Of a DNA stretch of 56,144 nt, positions 10,377 through 17,984 are shown one piece after another; position 1 is the first letter of the stretch, and each line of letters begins with the position of its first letter. Source of the stretch: Deltaproteobacteria bacterium (lineage in GTDB: Bacteria; Desulfobacterota; Binatia; UBA1149; SPBQ01); the NCBI GenBank assembly GCA_029262375.1, contig JAJCZM010000003.1, forward strand, positions 1-56,144, read 5' to 3'. A model generated the notes under the pieces. It was given only the letters and a program-made list of their open reading frames with translations. It was not told where the DNA came from and searched no databases. The translations under genes and the position numbers were made by a program.

Positions 10377-11246
10377 TCAGATCTTCGAGATGACGTCGTC
10401 GGCGAATTGTTTCAGACAGCTTTGCTTGTGTTCGAGCGTTTCCGGGTCGGGCCCCGGAGCGTAGGCGTCGCGGAATCCGACGATTGCGTCGGTTACGCCG
10501 AGGTCTTCCAGCCGCTTTACGCCGTCCACCGAGTATCCGTCCATCGAAATGACGTGAATCTCGAAGGGCTCGTTCGCGCGGCCGTACTCAGAACGCCATG
10601 CGCCGAGTTTCGCGAGTAGATCTCCGAGTTCTTCCTTCCCGCCGCCGTGCATCCAGCCGTCGCCTATGCGTGCGGCTCTGCGAAGCGCGGCGTCGGAGTG
10701 TCCGCCGATCAAGATCGGAAGCGGCTGCGAAGGGGTGGGGCAGATCTTGATCTTCGGAATGTCGTAGAACTCTCCGTGGAACTCATAGAACTCGCCGGTG
10801 AACAGTCCGCGCATGACTTCGATCATTTCGTCCATGCGCTTACCGCGTCGTTTCCACGCCGTGCCGGTGACTTCGAAATCTTCCGGCCATGGGCTCGTAC
10901 CAACGCCGAGTGCGAGACGGTTGCCGGTGATCACGGCCGTGGATGCCGCCTGCTTGGCCGCGAGTACCGGATGACGAATCGGCAGTTTGATGACGAAGGT
11001 CGTGAATCGAAGCGATTTGGTGACCGCGCCCATCGCGGGGATTAGTGAAAACGGTTCGATGAACGGCTTGCCTTCCAGAAACTCTCGCGTGCCGTCGGAG
11101 TTGTAGGGGTACTCGGTGCTCGACTCGGCGGGGTAGCAAATCGAGTCGGGCACGATGAACGACGACCATCCGCTTTCTTCACACGTTCGAGCGAGCGGCA
11201 GATAGAACTCCGGGTTGATCATCGATTCGGCGTACGAAAAGCGCAT
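10377..11246 (-). CDS. LLM-class F420-dependent oxidoreductase
   Basis: Luciferase-like monooxygenase superfamily TIM barrel of 289 residues. The ATG at 11246 is preferred over an in-frame TTG at 11258 because GGAGAA sits seven bases before it; the TTG itself overlaps that ribosome site. Family features include the N-terminal MRFSYAE strand, ITGNRLALGVGTSPWPEDFE in the middle (flavin/deazaflavin phosphate region), and the PLPILIGGHSDAALRRAARI and GDGWMHGG segments typical of the TIGR03619-like F420 group. These enzymes move hydride between F420 (or FMN) and an organic substrate. Its end-to-end position with the P450 hints at a shared lipid or xenobiotic pathway, but they are on opposite strands. 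F420 rather than FMN use is inferred from family resemblance. Confidence 0.88.
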   Translation of the reverse strand: MRFSYAESMINPEFYLPLARTCEESGWSSFIVPDSICYPAESSTEYPYNSDGTREFLEGKPFIEPFSLIPAMGAVTKSLRFTTFVIKLPIRHPVLAAKQAASTAVITGNRLALGVGTSPWPEDFEVTGTAWKRRGKRMDEMIEVMRGLFTGEFYEFHGEFYDIPKIKICPTPSQPLPILIGGHSDAALRRAARIGDGWMHGGGKEELGDLLAKLGAWRSEYGRANEPFEIHVISMDGYSVDGVKRLEDLGVTDAIVGFRDAYAPGPDPETLEHKQSCLKQFADDVISKI

Positions 11247-11334
11247 GTTGTTCTCCAATTAATCGGAGCTAATACGAGTAGCTCAAACGACGGGCACCGA
11301 GCGGTGTCGTCGGGCGCAGTGTAGCGAATCCGCG

Positions 11335-11362
11335 TTGCGAGGCCAGCCGATGACAGTACAAT
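11335..11362 (+). promoter_or_regulatory. Putative leaderless promoter of the GNAT gene
   Basis: TTGCGA (11335-11340) and TACAAT (11357-11362) are separated by 16 bp. The ATG at 11370 follows the -10 box by only seven bases, so transcription would begin at or next to the start codon. No Shine-Dalgarno sequence is present. Read by eye only. Confidence 0.45.
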
Positions 11363-11369
11363 ACGCGCG

Positions 11370-12017
11370 ATGAGTGTCGTGGTCCGAGAAGCCCGTGAGG
11401 AAGATGCCGAGTTCTTGGCCTGGGTGATGTTGGCTGCGTCGCAGTCTCACGTCCCGCGCGGTATTTGGGAATACCTGTTCGACTGGCCGGCAGACAAAGC
11501 GCTCGAGTTCTGCGCGCAGATCGCCGTCAGTGAAGAGCCACACTGGAACCAATACGAGAGCTTCTACGTGGCCGAAGTGGACGGCGAGCCGGCGGCCGGT
11601 CTGTGTGGTGCCGATCCGACGACCCATGGCCTGGCTGCATTCCAACCTGTTCTGATGCGTGTTGCAGCCGCGCTTGGAATAGACACCGACGATCCACGAG
11701 CGATCGAGGGTCGTACGACGGCCATCATGTCGATCACTCCGGACTATGTAGACGGGGCCTGGATCGTCGAGAACGTTGCCTGTCGTCCCGAGTTTCGTCG
11801 GCGCGGCTTGATCGACCAGCTGCTCCGGCATGCGCTCGCCGCCGGGCGTGAGCGCGGTCTGCGCGTGGGGCAACTGAGCGTGTTCATCGACAACATCCCT
11901 GCATCGGCGGCCTATCAACGCGTCGGCTTCGAATTCGACGAAGAACTGCGTAGCGACGTGATCGAGCGCGCGCTCGGGTTCCCCGGAATCATCCGGATGT
12001 TGTGTCCTCTGGTATGA
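11370..12017 (+). CDS. GNAT family N-acetyltransferase
   Basis: Protein of 215 residues that starts MSVVVREAREEDAEFL, the usual beta1-alpha1 opening of GNAT enzymes. The acetyl-CoA pyrophosphate loop is RPEFRRRGLIDQLL (~150-163), an R/QxxGxG/A-type motif in which RRRGL replaces the stricter form. The C-terminal strand reads FIDNIPASAAYQRVGF, the standard beta6-alpha4 region of the fold. An insert around residues 40-125 makes it longer than minimal GNATs of about 150 residues. The acceptor substrate cannot be told from sequence. A promoter with its -10 box only seven bases before the ATG suggests a leaderless mRNA. Confidence 0.85.
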   Translation: MSVVVREAREEDAEFLAWVMLAASQSHVPRGIWEYLFDWPADKALEFCAQIAVSEEPHWNQYESFYVAEVDGEPAAGLCGADPTTHGLAAFQPVLMRVAAALGIDTDDPRAIEGRTTAIMSITPDYVDGAWIVENVACRPEFRRRGLIDQLLRHALAAGRERGLRVGQLSVFIDNIPASAAYQRVGFEFDEELRSDVIERALGFPGIIRMLCPLV

Positions 12018-12085
12018 ACGACGTGGCGCATTCGGTTTTGCTTGCTGCACGCGGCCGATTATTGTCGCCGGCGAGGCATTGACGT

Positions 12086-14425
12086 TTGGCCACGGCGTAT
12101 TCACAAGGATCGGCAGACTCGGGCAAGTCGGGCAAATCGTCCAAGCCGCCCCAGCCGGCCGAGTTGGCCGGCGAGTTCTATCGGGAGCTGTTTGATCTGT
12201 CCTCCGAGGCGTTGCTCGTTCTCGGGCTCTCGGCTTCCGGCGCGGTCGATCGAATCATCGCGGTCAACGATGCGGCCTGTGCAGCCATCGGGCTTGCGCG
12301 TGAGCAGCTCCTCGCGGCGTCTGCGGACGACTTCCAACTAACGACGCGCCACGAAGACGAACGCTCGGTGCACGATGCGCGAAGCAACGCGCGTCTCACG
12401 ATCATGCTCGGCGACGCACGCAGCTCGCCGGGAGCGATGGACGTAGCGGTGCGGAATGCGTCCATCGAAGGTCGCGAGTGTCTGGTCGTTGGCCTTGCCG
12501 GCGAGTCCGGCGAGGCCGGCGAGGCCGGCGAGTCCGACGACGCTCGGCGTGAAGCGAGCGATGCGCTGCGCAAGAGCGAATACAGTCTCTCGTTCGCGCA
12601 ACGTCTAGCGTCCATAGGTAGCCTGGAGTGGGATCTCGTTTCGAACGTGGGCACCTGGTCCGACGAATTCTATCGTATTCTCGGCATGGAGCCCGGTGAG
12701 GTCGAACCGGGTCTCGGTGCCTATCTGCACTTCGTACACAAGGATGACCGCGCGTTCGTGCTCGACGGCATCACGGCAATGCATGAGGCGGGTGAAGGGC
12801 GGCGCGTTGACGTGCGCATCGTGGCGAAAGATGGAACGGAGAAACTGGTCGAGTCGACCAGCGATCTCATCAAAGACGACAGCGGCCGCGTGATCAGACA
12901 ATTCTCCTCGATCCAGGACGTGACCGCGATCCGCTCGTTGCAACATCGCGTGCGGGTCAGCGAAGACCTCATGCTGAGGGCCCAAGAACTCGCCCACCTT
13001 GGCACCTGGATCGCCGAGATCCCGGGAGGCAAGGCTGTTTGGTCCGACGAACTCCACCGCATCTGCGGTGTTGAGATCGGGCAGTGGGACGGCAGCGTCG
13101 AAACGTTCCTCCGCGATTTCAGTCACCCTGATGACGTCGAGGCGACGGCCGCCGCCTGGTACAAGATGCGCGATACGCACGAGGCGCAGGAAGTAGAACA
13201 TCGTATCATTCGCCCATCGGGCGAAATTCGTTGGCTGCTGACGCGCGGCGAGGCCGTCTTCGATGAAGCAGGCAAACCGACACACGTCCTCGGCGCAGCG
13301 TGGGACATCACGGATCTTCGCGAAGGTGAAGAGGCTAGGCGTCACAGCGAAGAGCGGCTGGAACTCGCCGCTACGGGTTCCAGCGATGGGCTTTGGGATT
13401 GGCCCGACCTGCGCGAAGATTACTACTGGGTGTCGCCACGATTCGAGGAATTGCTGGGCTACGCCACCGGTGAACTGAGTACTTCGCTCGGGGCCGGCGC
13501 TGAGCTCGTTCATCCCGAAGATATGGACCGCGTCGTTCACGGGTTCGAAGCCCATCTGGAATCCGACGTTCCCTACGATGTCGAGGTGCGCATGCGCACA
13601 GTCGACGGCGGCTATCGCTGGTTCCGTCAACGCGGTCGTATCTACCGCAGTCCGGATGGCACGCCGCACCGGATGGCGGGTTCATTGCTCGACATCGATG
13701 AACGTAAACGCGCGGACGAGCAGCTCGTCGCGTATCAGGAGCAGCTGCGCGCCTTGGCGGAAGCGGTTTCCAAGGCCGCGGAAGGCGAGCGTCGCCGCAT
13801 CGGTACCGAACTTCACGATGGCGCGATCCAGAGCCTGGGCTATATGCGTGTAAAACTGGCCGAGTTTCGCGCCGGATTGTACGGCAGTGAGCGCGATCAC
13901 GAATTGCTCGCCGAGATATTCCAACTCGCCGACGACACTATTCGCGAAACGCGAGCGCTACTACAGGAGCTGAGCCCACCGGTGTTGTACGAGCTCGGGT
14001 TCGCGCCGGCCGTCGAATGGCTCGCCGAACGTGCTGAAGATCTTTACGGCTATGCCTGTCGCGTTGATTGCCTCGGTGTGGACATCGCGTTGACGCGCGA
14101 TACCGAGGTCGTATTGTTTCAGGCCGTTCGCGAATTACTCACCAACGCAGGCAGACACTCTTCGGCGAAAAACGTCTCGGTTGTCGCGCTCAGCCGCAAT
14201 GACGAATTCGTCGTGCAGATCAGCGACGACGGGATCGGGTTCACACCCGAGCAAGAGTCCGCAGTGCCGAGGAACACTGGTGGCTTCGGTCTCTTCAATC
14301 TGCGCGAGCGTCTGCGCGTGCTCGACGGTCGCCTCGAGATCGAGTCCCAGGTCGGTCAAGGCGCCAAGGTGGGCTTGCGGGTTCCCCTGAACGAGACGAC
14401 TCTCGATCACTCGCGAGGGGCTTAG
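12086..14425 (+). CDS. Soluble multi-PAS sensor histidine kinase (NarL-system type)
   Basis: 779 residues from a TTG start. There are four PAS-like domains (about 28-140, 165-285, 290-410, 415-545); three of them end in the DVT/DIT/DID-type PAC strand. A HisKA_3 dimerisation domain follows, with phospho-acceptor His in TELHDG (~577). A GHKL ATPase domain closes the protein: N-box ELLTNAGRH (~685), G1 box DDGIGF and G2 region GGFGLFNLRERL. There are no membrane segments, so it senses a cytoplasmic signal, possibly through a PAS-bound ligand. HisKA_3 kinases normally phosphorylate NarL/LuxR-type regulators, but none is encoded nearby, so it is an orphan here. Two short tandem-repeat tracts interrupt the N-terminal part (SGKSGKSS and GEAGEAGES). 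The exact start is uncertain. Confidence 0.9.
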   Translation: MATAYSQGSADSGKSGKSSKPPQPAELAGEFYRELFDLSSEALLVLGLSASGAVDRIIAVNDAACAAIGLAREQLLAASADDFQLTTRHEDERSVHDARSNARLTIMLGDARSSPGAMDVAVRNASIEGRECLVVGLAGESGEAGEAGESDDARREASDALRKSEYSLSFAQRLASIGSLEWDLVSNVGTWSDEFYRILGMEPGEVEPGLGAYLHFVHKDDRAFVLDGITAMHEAGEGRRVDVRIVAKDGTEKLVESTSDLIKDDSGRVIRQFSSIQDVTAIRSLQHRVRVSEDLMLRAQELAHLGTWIAEIPGGKAVWSDELHRICGVEIGQWDGSVETFLRDFSHPDDVEATAAAWYKMRDTHEAQEVEHRIIRPSGEIRWLLTRGEAVFDEAGKPTHVLGAAWDITDLREGEEARRHSEERLELAATGSSDGLWDWPDLREDYYWVSPRFEELLGYATGELSTSLGAGAELVHPEDMDRVVHGFEAHLESDVPYDVEVRMRTVDGGYRWFRQRGRIYRSPDGTPHRMAGSLLDIDERKRADEQLVAYQEQLRALAEAVSKAAEGERRRIGTELHDGAIQSLGYMRVKLAEFRAGLYGSERDHELLAEIFQLADDTIRETRALLQELSPPVLYELGFAPAVEWLAERAEDLYGYACRVDCLGVDIALTRDTEVVLFQAVRELLTNAGRHSSAKNVSVVALSRNDEFVVQISDDGIGFTPEQESAVPRNTGGFGLFNLRERLRVLDGRLEIESQVGQGAKVGLRVPLNETTLDHSRGA
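12119..12145 (+). repeat. 9-bp tandem repeat x3 in kinase N terminus
   Basis: The unit TCGGGCAAG is repeated three times (the third copy is diverged) in frame, encoding SGK-SGK-SSK just after the kinase start. Confidence 0.8.
12500..12535 (+). repeat. 9-bp tandem repeat x4 in kinase linker
   Basis: Four in-frame copies of GGCGAGGCC (copies 1 and 4 are GGCGAGTCC) encode GES-GEA-GEA-GES in the linker between the first and second PAS domains. The high identity suggests recent slippage. Confidence 0.9.
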
Positions 14426-14465
14426 TCAGTTCGACCGGGCATCGGACGATCGGACGATCAGATGC

Positions 14466-16133
14466 TCAGTTCGCCGATGGAAAGCCCGGGCCGCCCGTCG
14501 GGCAGTTGGCGATCGGCGGGTTGCCGCCGGCAACATAGTCGAGGAATCGCTCCGCGATCTTGCCCCACGAGAACTGATCCACGACGATACGCCGAAGTTT
14601 CTGGCGATCTTCCTTCGTCATGTCGTGGGCCTTCTCCACGAGAGCCGGCAGCTTCTTGCGGAGATCCTCCACGCAATCGTCGGGGCTGATACGAATCAGC
14701 TGCATGGTCGATTCGTCGAGATAGCCGGCAGCGGCAGCGACGACGTCGGCGAGTCCGCTGAAGTCGGTTACGGCGCTGAGCACTCCGCAGGCCATTCCTT
14801 CGATGGCGACCATGCCGAAGGCCTCGGGCATGACGCTCGGAGTAACGATCAGATCCATGAACGGCAAGATTTGCACGACTTCTTCGTGGTCGAGTCGACC
14901 GGTGAAGTAGACGCGCGAGCGAGGGTGGGTAGACGCGATACGGCGGAAGTATTCGTCGTCCTGCGCGGCGAAGTACTCGCGCGCGGGTTCGAAATAGGGG
15001 TCGGTTGAAAGCACGGTGTCGAGCAGATTGCGGCCGCCTGCCGACAGAGCCTGCAGCATGAGCTCGTAGTGTTCACGATACTTACCGAACGCGGTGACGG
15101 TCAGCGTGGCTTTCCTGCCGGATGCGAGCAGCTCTGCGAACGCGACGATCAAATTCTGCAGACCCTTCTGCGGGATCAGCTTGCCGAGAAAGTAGATGTT
15201 GACGGTGTCCGGATCGCGTAACGCCGGATTGAACGCCAAGCCGTTCTCTATGAACGGTGCTTCCGGCAGCGTGTAGTCGTAGTGCGTCTGGTTGTCCGCG
15301 ATGCATGATTCGAGGATGTCGCGCGGACGGCCGGCGACCAGTGATTCCAACTTTTCCATCAGCTCGGGTTTGAGCGCGTTGCAAGCATCGATTGCCGATA
15401 GCGAATCGGTCAGGTGCTGCTTTGCTTCATGTTGATCCGCGTCGAGCTTGAAGATGTTGACGTCAACGCCGCAAGGCATCAGGCGCAATTTGTCCGAGAC
15501 GTCGAGATCGGATTTGTCGAAAAGTCGCTCAATTTCGGCCTGTAAGTAGTGCGACCCCACGAGAATGTTCTCGGCGCCAGAAAGGCCCTCCACGGCGAGG
15601 TCGAAGAAGCGCTGCTGGCGCTTGACCGCGTACTCCACTGCGGAGCCGTGGATGTAGCTGTAGTAGGGGACGCCGAGGTCGGCGCGTTGCACGATTGCGG
15701 GCGAGCATACCGCGTGGTTCGTGAAGATGATTTCGGGTCGTTGCTCGGCGACGATTTTCCGCAGCGCATCGACGTTGCGAGAGACGTAGCCCTCGACCTC
15801 TTCGTCGCTCATCGAGACGAGTGTCTTCACCTGGGCGAAGCCGTCGTAATCGTCGTGTACGTAGACCGCGAGCAGGTCGCCGATGTCAGGCTGAATGACG
15901 GTGCAGCTTCCCGGGTTGCCGCGATCGTTCGTCACTTCGATGCCCGCACGAACGCCTACGAAGCGATCGACGAAGTCCATGGATCCGGCCATCGGATCCT
16001 GACAGACGACGGTGACGTCGTGCCCTTGCTGTACGAGGGCGCGGGCCAGGTTGTTGACGTAAACATTCGAGCCGGTGCCGCGAAGCAGATAGCCGTGCCA
16101 GATCAGTATGCGCATGGGGGATGTGAACTCCAT
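14466..16133 (-). CDS. GT4-type glycosyltransferase
   Basis: 555 residues with the GT-B fold of family 4 glycosyltransferases. Near the N terminus is MRILIWHGYLLRGTGSNVYV (residues 7-26), whose Gly-rich loop binds the acceptor side. The donor half shows IYFLGKLIPQKGLQNLI (about 325-342), where the second domain's first strand and K-GL motif contact the nucleotide sugar. It also has the E-x7-E signature in EAFGMVAIEGM (about 440-450). The protein is about 150 residues longer than typical GT4 enzymes, through a central insertion. Two starts are possible: ATG 16133 with GAGGG directly before it, or ATG 16115, which removes six residues. Sugar and acceptor are unknown; candidates are a capsule, glycolipid or retaining sucrose/trehalose-type activity. 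It stands alone, convergent with the kinase gene. Confidence 0.88.
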   Translation of the reverse strand: MEFTSPMRILIWHGYLLRGTGSNVYVNNLARALVQQGHDVTVVCQDPMAGSMDFVDRFVGVRAGIEVTNDRGNPGSCTVIQPDIGDLLAVYVHDDYDGFAQVKTLVSMSDEEVEGYVSRNVDALRKIVAEQRPEIIFTNHAVCSPAIVQRADLGVPYYSYIHGSAVEYAVKRQQRFFDLAVEGLSGAENILVGSHYLQAEIERLFDKSDLDVSDKLRLMPCGVDVNIFKLDADQHEAKQHLTDSLSAIDACNALKPELMEKLESLVAGRPRDILESCIADNQTHYDYTLPEAPFIENGLAFNPALRDPDTVNIYFLGKLIPQKGLQNLIVAFAELLASGRKATLTVTAFGKYREHYELMLQALSAGGRNLLDTVLSTDPYFEPAREYFAAQDDEYFRRIASTHPRSRVYFTGRLDHEEVVQILPFMDLIVTPSVMPEAFGMVAIEGMACGVLSAVTDFSGLADVVAAAAGYLDESTMQLIRISPDDCVEDLRKKLPALVEKAHDMTKEDRQKLRRIVVDQFSWGKIAERFLDYVAGGNPPIANCPTGGPGFPSAN

Positions 16134-16266
16134 CCCTCATTCTAGGAAGTGCCGCGCGTCGCGACCGATAAAACCGAGCGAATCTACTCTTCTTCACGCG
16201 CAACCGCGCAAGTGCGCACGCACGGCGCATGGCGGTCTTTGGGGCGCGCGGCGTTTGCCGGCGTGA

Positions 16267-17103
16267 CTATCCGGCGGCGGCGTCGGCTGCCGGGTCGGCC
16301 GGGCCGAGGAACGATTCCATGATGCTGACGGTGTCGTCGTATCGACCGTGGAGGAAGGGCCGGAGCCATTCTCCCGGGACGCTGCGCAGCACGGTGCCGT
16401 TACTGTTGGTTCGGCCTTCTTCGTAGTGCACGCTCACGATTCGTTTCACGGGAATATCCGCGACCGGGTCATACGGTGAATCCGTCAACTTGATCTCGGC
16501 GCCGTCCATGTCGTGGATCGCCGTCATCGCGTGTTGCCACTCGAGGCGAACCAGAAGGGGGTCTCCGTCGAACGTTCGCTCGCGATCGCAAGACGGTAGC
16601 GCCTTGTAGCAGTATGCGTGCTTCGTGAAGTCTTTCGCGCCGAGCGATTTGCCGATCTTGCCGCTCAGCTCGATGTAGGTGATGCCCTGGCGCGTGACCT
16701 TCGCGGTCACGTTGTCGCCGTCGCTTTCGAAATCGATATCGCCGAGCTTCTTCGGCTCGCCGTAGGTTTCGCGACCGCCGACGACGGCGCCCTCGGTCGT
16801 CATCGGCATGGTGAGCAGGTAGAGCCCTTCAACGCCTTCGTAGGTGGCCTGCACGCCGAATACGGCCGCGCCGATCGAGATGTCGATGCCGGGGCGCACG
16901 TGCATCGTGATGTCGGAGACGGTCACGCCTACGTACGGATCCTTGCTAGGCTCCAGAGGTTTCGGGAGCACGGCGGCGATGATCTCAGGATCCGTCTCGT
17001 AGACGGCGCGGATCTGTCGCATCGTGCTTGGCAGGAATTCGGGGTTCTGCTCTTCGGCTTTGCGCAGTTCCGCTTCGCTCTTTACCCAACGTAGTTTGCC
17101 CAT
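16267..17103 (-). CDS. Acetoacetate decarboxylase (ADC) family protein
   Basis: 278 residues, close to the usual ADC length of about 245-280. The family's catalytic Lys pair is present in GRETYGEPKKLG (Lys118-Lys119); in true ADC the first Lys forms the Schiff base with acetoacetate and the second lowers its pKa. The hydrophobic barrel strands and a Glu-containing loop are present. Many ADC-like proteins outside clostridia act on other beta-keto acids or as aldolase-dehydratases, so the name describes the family rather than the reaction. AAGGAGA lies nine bases before the ATG. It sits 57 bp after the TetR gene on the same strand, so TetR probably controls it in a two-gene operon. The Ala/Asp-rich tail is dispensable-looking. 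Confidence 0.85.
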   Translation of the reverse strand: MGKLRWVKSEAELRKAEEQNPEFLPSTMRQIRAVYETDPEIIAAVLPKPLEPSKDPYVGVTVSDITMHVRPGIDISIGAAVFGVQATYEGVEGLYLLTMPMTTEGAVVGGRETYGEPKKLGDIDFESDGDNVTAKVTRQGITYIELSGKIGKSLGAKDFTKHAYCYKALPSCDRERTFDGDPLLVRLEWQHAMTAIHDMDGAEIKLTDSPYDPVADIPVKRIVSVHYEEGRTNSNGTVLRSVPGEWLRPFLHGRYDDTVSIMESFLGPADPAADAAAG

Positions 17104-17160
17104 CTCACTGGTCTCCTTTTTCCATGCGAACGTTCATCTCGGCCACGCTCGACCGCAACC

Positions 17161-17877
17161 CTATCTCTTGTCGCTGATGGCTTCGCCCAAAAACTTCGCG
17201 GCCGCCTTGGCGCGCGCGCCGAGTGGGTAGCCGTCGAGGTAGGCCCAGTCGAACATCAGTACGTAGAAGGCACCGAGGACCATCTCGGTGATTGTTTCTA
17301 CGGAATGGCGTTTCGATACGTCGCCGGCCGCGATGCCGTCCTTGATGAGAATGCCGAACGCGTCGTGTAGGCGACGCGCCTGTTCGGGTTCGGTGCCCAC
17401 CTGATGGGCGACGTGAATGATCTCGGTCACCAAGTTGCGGTGCGTCGGGCCGCTGTTCGCGGTCTCTTCGGCGACTTGGTCGAAGAAGTGCGCAATCTTG
17501 GCGGCTGTGGACCCGCGACGCTTCGCGGTCTCTTCGATGCGGCCGACGAGCCGACCGACGAAAGCCAGCGCGATGTCGCGCAGTAGATGCTGCTTGGTCG
17601 GGAAGTGATTGAAGAAGGTCTTGTGCGCGACGTCGGCGCGCTCACAGATCTCGGCGACCGTCGTTTCGGCCATGCCGCGTTCTTCGAACAGAAGCATTGC
17701 CGCTTCGAGGATCCGCGTTCGGACTTCCAGTTTGCGGCGCTCGCGTCGCGAGAGCGGTTCCTGTGGGGAATCTTGCAGGGGAGCCTGCAGCGGAGCCTTC
17801 CGCGGATCCTTGACGGGATCCTTCTGCGGATCCATGACGGGATCCTTCTGCGGATCCATGACGGTACTTTCGACCAT
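17161..17877 (-). CDS. TetR/AcrR family transcriptional regulator
   Basis: 238 residues. A helix-turn-helix occupies about residues 55-100 (ILEAAMLLFEERGMAETTVA then HKTFFNHFPTKQHLL), the canonical TetR N-terminal domain with the T/FFNHFPxK recognition-helix end. The helical C-terminal part binds an unknown ligand. The first ~45 residues are an unusual extension: MDPQKDPV repeated, then degenerate PRKAPLQ/APLQ units, encoded by a 24-bp tandem repeat. Three GTATAC palindromes cover its own promoter, arguing for autoregulation. The downstream ADC-family gene is the probable co-regulated target. The ATG at 17877 is used because it fits the promoter; internal ATGs within the repeat could also serve. 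Confidence 0.9.
   Translation of the reverse strand: MVESTVMDPQKDPVMDPQKDPVKDPRKAPLQAPLQDSPQEPLSRRERRKLEVRTRILEAAMLLFEERGMAETTVAEICERADVAHKTFFNHFPTKQHLLRDIALAFVGRLVGRIEETAKRRGSTAAKIAHFFDQVAEETANSGPTHRNLVTEIIHVAHQVGTEPEQARRLHDAFGILIKDGIAAGDVSKRHSVETITEMVLGAFYVLMFDWAYLDGYPLGARAKAAAKFLGEAISDKR
17812..17859 (-). repeat. 24-bp tandem repeat x2 in TetR N terminus
   Basis: Two perfect 24-bp copies (17812-17835 and 17836-17859), each encoding MDPQKDPV, followed by diverged half-units to about 17770 (KDPRKAPLQAPLQ). The GGATCC core recurs in every unit. Confidence 0.92.
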
Positions 17878-17886
17878 GCTTCATTG

Positions 17887-17921
17887 GGTATACCGACCCA
17901 TAAAAGTATACGCAAGTATAC
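17887..17921 (-). promoter_or_regulatory. TetR promoter with GTATAC operator palindromes
   Basis: On the minus strand, TTGCGT (17915-17910), a 17-bp spacer and TATACC (17892-17887) make a good sigma-70-type promoter ending nine bases before the TetR ATG. Palindromic GTATAC hexamers lie at 17888-17893 (over the -10), 17906-17911 (spacer) and 17916-17921 (upstream of and touching the -35). The last two are spaced exactly 10 bp, so they share one DNA face. This is a typical autorepressor operator layout, inferred by eye. Confidence 0.6.
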
Positions 17922-17984
17922 CTTTGCACTTGGCTGTACCTATCTCGTCGTGTCAGTGCGTGGCAAACCGCCGGTGCGTGTGAG

